NCBI GenBank assembly: GCA_947172415.1
Contig: OX359196.1
Span: forward strand, 4,032,501 to 4,096,500
Source of the DNA: Chondrosia reniformis
Taxonomy: Eukaryota; Porifera; Demospongiae; Chondrillida; Chondrillidae
Reading direction: 5' to 3'
DNA length: 64,000 bases
Part shown: positions 13,039 through 23,391 of the stretch, piece by piece
Layout of the letters: every line of letters begins with the position of its first letter
How positions within the stretch are numbered: the stretch's first letter is position 1
Program-made: the position numbers and the translations under genes
Notes under the pieces: generated by a model
The model's database searches: none
Told to the model about the DNA's origin: nothing
Seen by the model: only the letters and a program-made list of their open reading frames with translations

Positions 13039-14530
13039 TTTCTTCTTTAATCCAGTTTAGCAAATAACTTATCCAAACCCACGAAGAGGTACGAAACAGA
13101 AGCATTCAATCTGACACAGGGAAATTTAAGCAGTTGAAATATTAGGAAGCTGAACAGCGCGGCCTAAATGTAGCCGTAGCATAGAGTATCTATGATGCAA
13201 CAATTTTGTTTATAAAAGGTCATTTCGCCCCGTGATGCTTGAACCATTTTTTTCGCGAAATGCTCAAACGGAAATTTTCGGCAGTGTTTTCGCGGATATA
13301 TTTTCGCGTTTTGCAAATATCAGATAAGCCACACCCCCTAATATATAACAATGGCGGTATCTAGACTACGCAACTTATAATAGGCAGCGGATTTTTGTAT
13401 AATTTAGTCTCTAATCTTGATGCTATCTGGTAGAAATTCGTGTATAGCAACTCCTATAGTTTTCAGCAAATGTTGTGATCTAAATATAAATCTATAGGTA
13501 GCTAATATCATGTATATATAGACTGAGTGTATATAATTAGCATTTGAATCTACTACCTATCCCTCTTAGCTATAACTGTGCGGTGTTAGCAGAAGCTGAA
13601 TTATTCAATTTCGACCTCACTGGTCCACCTGTAGCTGGTATCCTCTCTGCTATGGCCGCTCTGTTAATCTGATCTGTAGATGTGAGTTATTGGACCTCTC
13701 AGTATATCATGATGTCATCTCCTGGAGGAAGAACAAGGGGAGCAGGTGATTTATGATGCAAATGAGCACAGGATATAAACTGTTAACACCACTGCCACTG
13801 AACGGGTGGTAAAAGTTGAACAGAGAGCTCTTTAATAACAAGAAGGTTAACTACATTTGTCTACTGGTGAGAAGGGACAATATTAGAAAAGAGAACAATG
13901 TTGTCACAATACGTAGGTCCACTTGGTATGTGAAAATTCTTATCAATAACAAACTAACTGATCCTCAACCAAATAAGTGTATTTGCTATTGCTCGATTTG
14001 TAAAATTGCAATTCGGTCTCTATATACCACTCTTTGATGATAATTCTAACAAAAAGTAAATGCAAAGGGAAATACGCACCAAAAATAACAGGAATTGGAG
14101 TCTTCCCTTAGTAGCCACTCATTAGGAATTGTCTTTCGCTATGTAATCTGCATGTGTCAAGTTATTGATTATTAAGATTTGTTTTCCAGTACACATTTCT
14201 CTTGTGTGTTATTCCCGGTCTATCAACCTCTGACCAACCAATTTATATTGTTGAGTATGTGATGTATGGGTCCAATTTATATTGTTGATCATGAGTATGG
14301 GGTCCAGGTTGATCCATAAAATAATCACGCCCGTTTTTTCTTCATATCAACATGCACATAATTTATTGCATGTATAGCGAAACATTTGTGTTATCTGCTG
14401 CATGTGTCGTCTCTCAGACTCGGTGATTGTACATGTGGGTTTACCTTTCACTCTTTTAGTTTGTGGCTTATAGTGGGAACGTAGCGGTTATATAATTATC
14501 GTGCACAAATGTATTTAGCCGACTACATCT
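13039..14530. other. Intergenic; no gene recognised
   Basis: 13,240-13,330 is rich in TTTTCGCG/TTCGCGAAA runs, unlike its surroundings, and may be a MITE fragment. Around 14,245-14,300 there is a short direct duplication of CCAATTTATATTGTTGA. The ~74-codon frame at 13,816-14,037 shows no splice or protein-family support. Confidence 0.4.
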
Positions 14531-14896
14531 ATGATCATGGAGTACAAATTGGACTCTATTCTGTTAACTCTTGAGAAAATTCTTAAAGAGGTGACTCCTG
14601 ACAAGAACCTTAAAGGAGGTTTCCCTGAATGTGGTTATGATTATACTGAAAAGTTTGCGGCATATTGTGAAATAGTCAAGGAATCAATCGCTGAAAAGGA
14701 TTGCTATGTCAGCAACATACTCAAAAAAGCGTTAGAATCTCGTATTACTAAATTTTCTGATGACACAGTACCATTCAATATGTGCAGTATAGGATGTGGA
14801 ACAGGAGAGCCCGACTGCATTATGTTAAAGAATGTATCAGTCCCTGTAAATTACGTGGGTATTGAAATTAATGTGACATGGCCACTTGATACCTGA
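14531..14896 (+). pseudogene. HNMT-like methyltransferase fragment, N-terminal half only
   Basis: An open frame of 121 codons (a second in-frame ATG at 14537 is also possible). It resembles the N-terminal half of histamine N-methyltransferase-like class I SAM enzymes: an initial helical region, then MCSIGCGTGEPDCIML, the glycine-rich SAM-binding motif I, and YVGIEIN, which corresponds to the acidic strand-2 end (E/D binding the ribose). After that the frame runs into VTWPLDT and stops, so motifs II-IV and the substrate-binding half are absent. Family length is near 290 residues. It is either a truncated gene or an exon whose splice donor I could not find. A possible very decayed 3' remnant lies near 15,230-15,440. 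Confidence 0.6.
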
Positions 14897-16689
14897 ACTA
14901 TATATTCAATTATTCAAAAATCTAACTAGTTACATTGTTATTATATGACTAAATATAATGTATATTATGAAGAGTATACGGTATACTCTCTCTATATATA
15001 CATATGTATGTCTGGAAACAATGCTGTAAATACAATAACACCTCTCCATGGGAGAATCCTGGCACTACTCACATTTCCCTAACATCGAGGTTTACTTAAT
15101 TAGTAGTTGATCTAATTAATCAAGTAGGAGCCCGGGAGGGCTCCTAATGTAAGGTTGGTTATATCCATTATATACTTTGGCTTGCTCTGAACCATATTCT
15201 TTATAATTATAATTCTATAATTATGTAACAAAACGAAGTGAAAAGGAAAATCCTTTTACTATAAGCTCGTATAGAAGAAGCCAATGTATTATAGAGTTAA
15301 ATGTGTTATATTTCATTGCAAAGGGACTTGTATGTGTCATCTTGGAGCTGTTGTGGTTGAACAGGTCATCCTCTGGTACCACTGATGATATACAACTGGA
15401 GGAGGTCACCATATCATGAAGAAACTGACAGAAGTGGTATGGCATAACCTATAACTTTCCCCTGTTCATTCCTTATATGACTTGTATATATATAACTTGC
15501 CAGGTAGTTTTTTCACCCCTTAAAAAAGGGACATTTTCCCCTCTATCTTAGGCTCCTAATTTTTGTATCACTCATACCGATAATGAAGTATTTACCCCTT
15601 TGAATAGGGTGGCCATGCTATATTTTGGCCATGCAACCCTACTTAGAGATACTACCATACTCTCTGCTACACTACGTACATCCTCAAAGAGTGGAGTATT
15701 AAAATGCAAATACCTGTATTAGCCTGCTAGTAGTAAATCAAACCACATAACTTTAGACAGGCCAGTTCTCACCCACAGAATGATGAATTATATACAATCA
15801 ATTTTTACACACTATAACTACTGATGACATAACAGTAAAGACAAACGGTTTAAATATGTCAGTGGTGCACACATTCGACTTCTTCTCCTGTGCTGCAGGT
15901 TTAGAAGAGAGTCATCATAACACCACATAAGTTAGAAAGCAAAGCACAGCTATTTGGTCAATCGAGCCAGCTCCACATTCCTGTTTCTGAGTCTAGCTGT
16001 CATTCTACAGATGAGCATATGCTTGGAAGAGACGGTCCACAATCTTCAATGGCTACCACACAAGGGCTACAAAGCCTAATGTCAGTAGTTCTTGTCATAG
16101 TCAGAGTTTTCAATTTCCTGATATGCCTTCTCCTCCCTTCCTTTCAAGACACACTGTCGTTTAGTTGGCTGTCGTTGTCCCCCTACATCCTGCTCCCCAT
16201 CACCACTTTTAAAGGCGGTCTTAAAACACTTTGATATCCCTCTAGCTACATAGCTGAAGGCTGCAGAAGAATAAAATCAAGGGAAATCTACCACAAAGCA
16301 TTCATTATGAGGAAATGAACAATTACTGAAAATATTAAGATTAAGTACTATCACTGTGTATGGATAAATTGATATTCCATTGATAACAACTGAATATAAT
16401 ACATGCTGAACTGAAAGGGCATACACATTTGGTGTTAGTTGAGATGAGATACAAATTTACCATTCATTACTTAGGCCTAGCTACCTAAAGTTAGATACAA
16501 GGGATTTACGCTTATAATTCGTGGATAGATCTATTGTAATCTTACCATCTATTATCAGTCAACACATGATCTGCGATGTTTCCTCACTTCAACTTTATTT
16601 GCTCTGGAATTCAAATCGCTTAGAAGAGAAAGCCAAATAACGTAAGAAGTGTGACTTCCGGTTAAGTTATAACTATTTTTAGTGTCAAA
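14897..16689. other. Intergenic with palindromes; no confident gene
   Basis: Contains a hairpin AGGAGCCC-GGGA-GGGCTCCT at 15126-15145, next to an AT-rich palindrome with TTAATTAG/CTAATTAA arms. A possible minus-strand exon at about 16,110-16,262 (see rejected list) has no partner exon. Just upstream of the TatD gene, at about 16,655, is an ETS-like ACTTCCGGT. Confidence 0.4.
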
Positions 16690-18339
16690 ATGGCCACAAG
16701 AGAAGGGAAAGACTCGAGACAGTCCCAGACCTGCTACAACTGCCGCGAGACTGGACACATAGCCAGACAGTGTACAAAAGGTAAAAAATGTTACAATTGT
16801 GGAGACTTTGGTCATGTGAGGAAAAGCTGTCCAAAGTTGCCTAATGATCTCCCTTCTAAAGTTTCAGACAATTCTAACTCCTGTACACAGTCGAAAAACA
16901 AAACTGAGGGAGAAAGTAAAGTCCTTGAGGAAAATGAAGAATCCGGTGATTTGCATTCAATCATCAAGCAGGAAAAGTGCCCCCTTTGTGAAGAAGTAGG
17001 ACACTTTAAGAGAAACTGCCCCACATCCCAGAACAATCACTCTCCTAAACCTCTTTCTCGACCTAACTTACAATCGCGATCACCCCCAAGGATTGACCAA
17101 CAAAAATGTTTTAACTGTGAAGAAGTGGGTCATATTAAGAAGAACTGCCCTAACCTTAAGTCTAATGTTCTTTCTACTGATGCTGGAGACAGTTCTTGCG
17201 CCTCTTTACACAACACTGAGGGCGAGAAGAGAGCTCTAGAGGAAATTAAGGAATCCAGTTCTTTGCAATTAATTGCCAAGCAAGAAAAGTGCCACCTTTG
17301 CGGAGAATTAGGACACTTTAAGAGAAACTGTCCTACATCCCAGGACAATCACTCGCAAAAATCTCTTGCTTCACCTAAACAACATTTGCAGTCAGAATCA
17401 AAGAAAAATTTACCAAAATGCTTTAAATGTGGAGAAGTGGGTCACATTAAGAAGAATTGCACTCATGCATATTTCAAAAGTACACCTCCCCTTATCGCTG
17501 AGCCTGACATGGCACTTCTCACCTTAGATGAGCCATTCATAGACACTCACTGTCATATTGAATACATATTTGAAAAGATACAACATACTCAAACCTTTTC
17601 AGAATTTTTGGCCACTTATAACTATCCTAAATCCTTTTTAGGGTGCGTGTGCACATTCTGTGATCCAGCTGCTTTTTCCTCGCTTGGAATTAGGGAAGCC
17701 CTATTGCAGGAAGATAAAATATATGCAGCCTTTGGCATACATCCTCATCATGCCAAATATTACACTGATGAGTTGGAATCTAAAGTAATTTCCTGTCTAT
17801 CACACCCAAAATGTGTTGCTTATGGTGAAATTGGTCTTGACTATAGCCAACATTCACCATCCTCAACTGACATCCAAAAACACATATTCATACAACAGCT
17901 TAACTTGGCTGTGAGCTTTGGTAAACCGATTGTGCTGCATTGTCGAAACGCAGGCAGAGACATGCTACAGATACTGCAGTCCCCAAGCATCCCTCAAGAT
18001 ACAAAGTTTCACTTTCACTGCTGTTCAATAACACCAGAGTTGGCCAAGACATACTTGGACTACTTTCCCAATCTCTATGTAGGCATAGCTGGAAATGTAA
18101 CCTATTCTGAAACCAAGAGTACGACTCAGAAAATTCTAGAAATAGTTCCACTGGATAGAATCCTTTTAGAAACAGACAGCCCATACTTGTCTCCCAGAGG
18201 CACCAGACAGGTTTCCAACCACCCTCTGATGGTTCTGGAGGTAGCACAAAGGATATCTTACATCAAGAGTACATCTATACATGTGGTATTAACTCAGACT
18301 ACTGAAAATGCTAAAAGATTTTATAACATTTGTCTGTAA
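16690..18339 (+). CDS. Six-CCHC zinc-knuckle / TatD-family hydrolase fusion (549 aa)
   Basis: Intronless. Residues ~15-270 carry six CX2CX4HX4C zinc knuckles (CYNCRETGHIARQC, CYNCGDFGHVRKSC, CPLCEEVGHFKRNC, CFNCEEVGHIKKNC, CHLCGELGHFKRNC, CFKCGEVGHIKKNC), a fold that binds single-stranded nucleic acid. Knuckles 3-4 and 5-6 are an internal duplication with the same linker (KQEKC ... NCPTSQ). Residues ~280-549 are a TatD metal-dependent deoxyribonuclease: DTHCH (metal His pair, ~285-289), FGIHPHH, YGEIGLDY (Glu ~380), HCRNAG (~417), HFHCC and ETDSPYLSP (Asp ~495). All expected metal ligands are present, so activity is plausible. Closest known type is TATDN2, which has a long N-terminal extension. 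The expected role is ssDNA/RNA-guided nuclease or repair, by inference. Start ATG follows an in-frame-stop-containing leader. Confidence 0.9.
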   Translation: MATREGKDSRQSQTCYNCRETGHIARQCTKGKKCYNCGDFGHVRKSCPKLPNDLPSKVSDNSNSCTQSKNKTEGESKVLEENEESGDLHSIIKQEKCPLCEEVGHFKRNCPTSQNNHSPKPLSRPNLQSRSPPRIDQQKCFNCEEVGHIKKNCPNLKSNVLSTDAGDSSCASLHNTEGEKRALEEIKESSSLQLIAKQEKCHLCGELGHFKRNCPTSQDNHSQKSLASPKQHLQSESKKNLPKCFKCGEVGHIKKNCTHAYFKSTPPLIAEPDMALLTLDEPFIDTHCHIEYIFEKIQHTQTFSEFLATYNYPKSFLGCVCTFCDPAAFSSLGIREALLQEDKIYAAFGIHPHHAKYYTDELESKVISCLSHPKCVAYGEIGLDYSQHSPSSTDIQKHIFIQQLNLAVSFGKPIVLHCRNAGRDMLQILQSPSIPQDTKFHFHCCSITPELAKTYLDYFPNLYVGIAGNVTYSETKSTTQKILEIVPLDRILLETDSPYLSPRGTRQVSNHPLMVLEVAQRISYIKSTSIHVVLTQTTENAKRFYNICL

Positions 18340-18996
18340 TTGTAATTTGTCTGTTTGCAATGTTTAATATGTGATATCTAAGGATTAGAGAAATATATAT
18401 GCATGTGATAGTTAGGCAACACATCAACCGTCATTTCCCCGAATGTAAGTTTTAGCTATATGTATTTTATGTTCAGACGCAGCTAATTGAAAAGATGTAG
18501 CACATTTGTCGGCCATATTGTTCGAAGCGGGTCATATAAATAATACAAAGCCATAGTAGAATGCAGACTCTAGTAGTCTCGCGTAGCCTAGTCAAATTCT
18601 GTCATTTCCACCAATCCTGAAATCTGAATAAAATGCTTCACCAGGTCGACACCGGTGGCAAAGGTTCCGCATGAACGTGTTCCCTACGGTTAAGGGACAG
18701 ACTTGAGTGATCACTAAAATAAACACGTTACCAAACGTTTTAAAACAATGCCATTAGCGCATTGCAACTGACATGGTGTAGAGTATGGCGAAAGGATGCT
18801 AACTCGATAAACACAATTTAGGTCAATTCATTTATTGAATTAATGCAATGATTCTTCAAACTAAATAGAACCAAAAGGAAACATAACAATGAGAATCCTG
18901 CTAAACAGCCCTTCAGAATACCGAGTGTTGAGCAGTAAAAGAGTATTATAGTAACTGCACTACGTGAAAGGATAGTTTATAACGAGTAAAGTAAAT
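18340..18996. other. Intergenic spacer between TatD fusion and OFA carrier
   Basis: No RNA gene, repeat or coding exon recognised. It holds the 3' end of the TatD gene and the promoter of the carrier. Confidence 0.35.
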
Positions 18997-20466
18997 ATGA
19001 AGTGTAGTGCTGTACCAGGTTATAGATGGCTAGTTCTTTTGGGCGGATTTTTGATTCATTTGACCCTAGGCAGTTTCTTTTCACATGGAAATATGGCACC
19101 CTACATAATATCATATACTAGGGCTAAATCTATTGATGCTGGTAGAGATATAGTAACTCTGAATGTGTCCCCATGGCTAAATGGATGCGCAGTCACAGCT
19201 CATGCTATCTCAATGATTCTGGGTGGATGGATGTCTCATAAACTAGGAGCCCGACTGACTGCTCTCATAGGATGCACTGTGTTTACTGCTTCTGTACTTC
19301 TAACAGCTGCAGTTATCAATTTATCATTCTGGGCTGTTGTAGTGACTTATGGCATTATGTTTGGAATAGGAATTGGTATCACATACATGGCACCCTTGGC
19401 AGCGGCCATTCAGTGGTTTCCAGAGAGAAGAGGTCTGGCCATTGGTCTTGTTTTGTCAGGACTAGGCCTATCATCATTTATAATCATTCCTATTCAGACT
19501 GGATTTATAAATCCAAATAATTTGACCCCAAACTTCCGACCCGATTCCAGGGTAGACTTCACATACTTTACTCAATCCCAAGTCCTTGAGAGAATACCTT
19601 TTGTCTTTCTGCTCTTAGGAGGAATGTACCTTATAATTCAAACTATAGGTATACTCTTGATAGTTGAGCCTGTACATGTTACCCATATCATGGATTCTGA
19701 TTTTTCCCCCTTCAAAAAATTCTGGTTGATTATAAAACCACATTATTCAGAGTGCTGTTGTATACATGTTAATCCAAAGGATGAAGATGAAATTGAACTT
19801 AAGGAAATTACAGAGGAAAATAGTAAGCAAGAGGAAAGTGCAAAGGAACAGAGCAATGAAATTTTACCATCTGCACTGCTACAAAGATGGGACTTTTATG
19901 CAATTTGGTTTGCGTTTGCTGCCATTGGAGAGGCTGTAGTGTATCTTGCGGCCATTTACAAGATATTTGGGCAAGGTTTCATCCTAAATGATCATACCTT
20001 GGCAATAGTTGGATCAATAGGAGCATTATCCAACTCTGTAGGAAGAATTCTTTGGGGAATTTTGGCTGATGTGCTACCATGTAAACTAGTATTGATAATA
20101 ATATTTGGTGGAGAGGCTTCTTTGATGTACACATTTTACAGTACCAGTGTTGTTGGTTTGCCACTTTATTTTACATGGACTGCACTTCTGTTCTTCTTTG
20201 CAGGTGGTGCTTTTGTGGTATTTCCAGCCTGCACTGCCAATTGGTATGGGGTAAACAATGTAGGGACAAATTACGGATTACTTTTTACATCACAGATTTT
20301 ATCTAGTTTAATAGCCATCTTGATATCAACACTGACTCATCACTACATCAGGTGGATAGGCCAAATGATGATAGGAGCGAGTTTCACATTCATTGGCTTG
20401 CTTTTAATTATAATAGCTGGGGATAGAACAGTAAAAGAACAAGATAATACAAAAAATAACAAGTAA
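18997..20466 (+). CDS. Oxalate:formate antiporter (OFA)-like MFS carrier (489 aa)
   Basis: Intronless, full-length 12-TM MFS protein. TM1 begins WLVLLGGFLIHLTLG and the loop 1-2 has the S(Y)TRAKSID-type segment seen in OFA/monocarboxylate-like carriers. Motif A is GGWMSHKLGARL, TM4-5 reads YMAPLAAAIQWFPERRGLA, the WFPExRGLA sequence typical of the OFA/MCT superfamily. The central loop (~residues 245-290) is acidic: KDEDEIELKEITEE. The C-half has the repeat motif NSVGRILWGILAD and GGAFVVFPACTANWYG. Transport of a small mono- or dicarboxylate at a membrane is inferred from family; substrate cannot be read. Lack of introns in a gene of this size, like the TatD fusion next to it, could mean retrocopy origin. 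Confidence 0.87.
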   Translation: MKCSAVPGYRWLVLLGGFLIHLTLGSFFSHGNMAPYIISYTRAKSIDAGRDIVTLNVSPWLNGCAVTAHAISMILGGWMSHKLGARLTALIGCTVFTASVLLTAAVINLSFWAVVVTYGIMFGIGIGITYMAPLAAAIQWFPERRGLAIGLVLSGLGLSSFIIIPIQTGFINPNNLTPNFRPDSRVDFTYFTQSQVLERIPFVFLLLGGMYLIIQTIGILLIVEPVHVTHIMDSDFSPFKKFWLIIKPHYSECCCIHVNPKDEDEIELKEITEENSKQEESAKEQSNEILPSALLQRWDFYAIWFAFAAIGEAVVYLAAIYKIFGQGFILNDHTLAIVGSIGALSNSVGRILWGILADVLPCKLVLIIIFGGEASLMYTFYSTSVVGLPLYFTWTALLFFFAGGAFVVFPACTANWYGVNNVGTNYGLLFTSQILSSLIAILISTLTHHYIRWIGQMMIGASFTFIGLLLIIIAGDRTVKEQDNTKNNK

Positions 20467-20674
20467 CATTGGACAGTAACAAGTTTTTGAAGTGTATATT
20501 AAGTTTTCAAAACATGTGCTTGAGTTTGTGTGCAGCATGTAAAGATTAATTTATTCACTATCTTATACGCTTACATTAGAATTAGGAATTGACGTGAAAT
20601 AAGGAGGATACAAACAATTGTTAAAACCCTAATATAGATTTGATGCATCGGTAATTGATCTTTTATATTGTGGT

Positions 20675-20690
20675 GGCTTTTAGAAAAGCC
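20675..20690 (-). promoter_or_regulatory. Histone mRNA 3' stem-loop (SLBP site)
   Basis: On the minus strand GGCTTTTCTAAAAGCC: six-pair stem GGCTTT/AAAGCC with four-base loop TCTA (UYUM-type), 24 nt after the H2B stop. This marks a replication-dependent, non-polyadenylated histone mRNA. Confidence 0.9.
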
Positions 20691-20714
20691 GTTTGATAAA
20701 AAGAGTTAAGAGAA

Positions 20715-21092
20715 TTACTTGCTGCTGGTGTACTTTCCGACAGCCTTGGTGCCCTCGCTGACTGCGTGCTTGGCCAATTCTCCTGGAAGGATTAGTCTGA
20801 CTGCAGTCTGGATCTCCCGACTGGTGATGGTTGACTTCTTGTTGTAGTGAGCCAGGCGAGAAGCCTCAGTGGCGATCCTCTCAAACAGATCGTTCACGAA
20901 AGAGTTCATGATGCTCATGGCCTTGCTGGAGATACCAGTCTCAGGATGGACCTGCTTCAAAACCTTGTAGATGTAGACAGAGTATGTCTCCTTCCTAGTC
21001 TTTCTCCTCTTCTTCTTCTCACCAGGGGCCTTGGGTGCCTTGACGGCGGCCTTCTTTTCACCCTTCTTGCTTGCTGCTACTTTGCCAGGCAT
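20715..21092 (-). CDS. H2B: Histone H2B, replication-dependent (125 aa)
   Basis: Complete intronless core histone. The basic N-tail ([26 protein letters not shown]) leads into the histone fold: [36 protein letters not shown], then [20 protein letters not shown], and the H2B-specific end [19 protein letters not shown] with final KYTSSK. It dimerises with H2A in the nucleosome; the C-terminal Lys near the end is the usual ubiquitination site. The 3' stem-loop follows the stop. The gene is alone here: no H2A/H3/H4 partner lies within the window. It is divergent from SFT2, with 177 bp between start codons. Confidence 0.98.
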   Translation of the reverse strand: MPGKVAASKKGEKKAAVKAPKAPGEKKKRRKTRKETYSVYIYKVLKQVHPETGISSKAMSIMNSFVNDLFERIATEASRLAHYNKKSTITSREIQTAVRLILPGELAKHAVSEGTKAVGKYTSSK

Positions 21093-21269
21093 CGCGTTTA
21101 ACAGTCGTCACAATTTACAAATCAGATGACTTCGCAGGAGGAGCTTGTGTTTTTATTGACAGAGTTAGCCGCCAAAAGGGATAAAACAGGGATTACGGAT
21201 AGCCAATCAGAATGACGTATATTTACACTAGGGTCCGCAAAATTTTGTTTCTCACGTGATACCTGTAAT
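21093..21269. promoter_or_regulatory. Divergent promoter between H2B and SFT2
   Basis: Only 177 bp separate the two ATGs. A CCAAT box lies at 21203-21207 (AGCCAATCAG). For the H2B strand a TATA-like ATAAAAA lies at about 21150-21156, roughly 60 bp from the ATG. Nearer SFT2 is a CACGTG E-box at 21253. Confidence 0.65.
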
Positions 21270-22375
21270 ATGGCCGAAGAGAATAATGGTGGAATAATTA
21301 GTTCTTTAAACCGTTTATGGAATGGGAATGGCAATGGACAGCAATCTACCTCGATGGAAATATTTTCATTAGTGAGACAATATGTTGTCTTTCTATCACT
21401 GTACACTGATAATTGTGTCCTTGTTATTCTAGACAAAGAAGCAGAGAATAGCTGGATTCTTTCTCTCTTTATTTCTTGGTGCCTTCTGTTTTATTTTAGT
21501 AAGTTTAATCATTGCTTTGTGGTATATGAATTAAAGTTTGAATTATTTCCCAGCATCTAGCATTGTCATCCCATGAAATCTAATACATTACATGTTAAGA
21601 AGTGTCATAGAAATCATCCAGATATGTGTAGCAATAATAATATTTGTGCATTTGAAAGGTGGTGTTGAATTGTGTCAAATATTTCTTGGTATAGGCATTT
21701 ATTCTTGCGCCTTTTATTGTTTTGAAAGCAAAGAAATTTGTTATTTTGTTTACGTTTGGAAGTCTCTTTAGTTTGGGAAGGTACGTATGATGTTAATTTG
21801 TTGAGTGTGTTAATTTTAGTATTGCCTTGTTTGATTTTGCATTTTTACAGCTTTTCCTTTCTCTGGGGCCCTTGGAGTCACATTAAGCATCTGTTTTCAT
21901 TAGAGAGGCTACCATTTACCATCACCTATATTGGTTCTATTGTGTTAACTTTGTGGTCAGCTCTTTGGGTAAGATTAAAATATTAGGATATTTGTAGATT
22001 TTTTTGATACTAAACTACCTTGTGTCATAAACTAGAGCTGTTATACTAAACTGTTTTACTATTTTTAAATTTTAGATGAAGAGCACCATTTTGGCTGTAA
22101 TATTTGCAGTTGTTCAAATTGTAGCCTTGTTGTGGTAAGTTTCTTGATTGTACGTACTAATTATGTCTAATGTTTTCTAAAATCACTATTGATGTTAGAT
22201 GTAAAGTTTGGCTAGCCATGTTGTCCACAAAGATTTAAGACTACCAAACCTCTTCTGCTTTTTGCGTAGGTTTATACTGAGCTACATTCCTGGAGGGACT
22301 ACAGGATTGAAATTTATGAGTAAATTGTGCTCAAAACTGGTTACATCAACTGTCAGTGAATCTTTAGATGTATAA
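21270..22375 (+). CDS. SFT2-domain vesicle transport protein (178 aa)
   Basis: Six exons: 21270-21371, 21433-21498, 21695-21780, 21851-21968, 22076-22134, 22270-22375; 537 nt, phases consistent. Four membrane segments: IAGFFLSLFLGAFCFIL, then FVILFTFGSLFSLGSFSFLW, ITYIGSIVLTLWSALW, and TILAVIFAVVQIVALLWF followed by the family signature LSYIPGGTTGLKFM. The LGSFSFLWGP block and SYIPGG-G-KF tail place it in the SFT2/GOT1-like family, which assists fusion of endosome-derived vesicles with the Golgi in yeast. N-terminus is Asn/Gly-rich (WNGNGNGQQ). Orthology to SFT2D1, 2 or 3 cannot be decided by eye. Confidence 0.92.
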
Positions 22376-22770
22376 TTTCTTTTGGTTGTACTCATTAACT
22401 TGTTAAAAGTAAGATGTATTTAAGCAAACATTTATTTTATGTGTACTGTATAGCTATCTGCAAGACAGATACGTATATACAGATATTTAGAGGTTGTTGG
22501 TCTTTCACTATGCACTAGTCATTCAATTTGTAGTGACAATCAGATATTTTGATGAAAGCCTTATTTGCTGTAACTACGTGGGTGTGTCCTAGTGAATCAT
22601 CTTGTTAAGAACCATCAATTGGCAGATGCTTCATAGATTTGAATTATTTCACTGTTCACAAAGTACAATAGCACTAAATGTTCCTATAAGAAGTTTACAA
22701 TTTACAATATGTCTATAGATATACGTACTAGTATGTGTGATTGTTAAATAGATGAATTGTTCAGGTATCT
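22376..22770. other. Convergent 3' spacer
   Basis: AT-rich; holds the 3' ends of SFT2 and of the repeat protein. Nothing else recognised. Confidence 0.4.
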
Positions 22771-23309
22771 TCAGTGTACTGCATGTTTGTAGACATAGCA
22801 TTGGATTCCTTCATAGACGTATCCACTGCCAGCAGTAATTTCATGGGGGTTTACAGTATAGAAATGATCATCTATCTGACTGCTGTAAAATCGATAGAAT
22901 GGATAGGTCCCATACGCTTTGTATGGAAAGCAGTATCCAACTGTACCCTCAAAATTGTAACCATAGGGTTTTTCACTGGGGTTTGTTGTATAGAAATGGT
23001 TGTGAGGCTTGTAGTATCTATTCAGTGCCACTGCACCAGGAGTCCAAGTTGTATTGATATATGCTGCAATGCCTTCGTACGCATATCCAGATCCATAGCT
23101 GATCTCATGATAATTAGTAGTGTAAAAGTGATCAGTGTTTCCAAAGAAACGATAAAGGGGAACTGCTGGCTTGTAAGCTAAATGATGTTGAAGGAGGTTG
23201 ACACGTTTATTCCTTAATATCCCACAAAATGTGATGTTGACTAACCTGTTGCTCCCTTCTCATAGGCAATGATGCCTAGAATAATTCCAATGGCGATTGC
23301 AAGCTTCAT
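22771..23309 (-). CDS. Secreted three-repeat protein, DUF5648-like (156 aa)
   Basis: Two exons: 23246-23309 (ATG at 23309) and 22771-23177; the ACAG|gttag donor and tag acceptor give G|CT (Ala), total 471 nt. The signal peptide is MKLAIAIGIILGIIAY. The rest is three ~40-residue repeats built on LYRFFGNTDHFYTTN ... SGYAYEGI, NRYYKPHNHFYTTN ... GYNFEGTVG and FYRFYSSQIDDHFYTVN ... GYVYEGIQ. This YRfY-x-HFYTtn-E-x-GY-yEG pattern is that of the DUF5648 repeat found in secreted bacterial and invertebrate proteins; a carbohydrate-binding beta-propeller-like or lectin-like role is only a guess. A good TATA box lies upstream. Gene-specific role unknown. Confidence 0.8.
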
Positions 23310-23381
23310 CTTCTTCTTAGCTCTCAAGTTGTAATATATAGTTTCCAAATGCTTGGTGGTGATGTTGAGATTTAACTTGTT

Positions 23382-23391
23382 CTTTTTATAC
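23382..23391 (-). promoter_or_regulatory. TATA box of the secreted repeat gene
   Basis: Minus strand TATAAAAAGA, about 75 bp upstream of the ATG, leaving room for a ~45-nt leader. Confidence 0.65.

Noticed and set aside
13816..14037. 73-codon plus-strand frame
   Set aside because: No homology, no splice sites in phase, composition like flanking non-coding DNA.
16110..16262. Possible minus-strand terminal exon (GISKCFKTAFKSGDGEQDV...)
   Set aside because: A good acceptor precedes it, but the only nearby start (ATG directly followed by gtaag at ~16,545) is in the wrong phase and no family is recognised.
17900..18247. 115-codon minus-strand frame
   Set aside because: Antisense shadow of the TatD domain.
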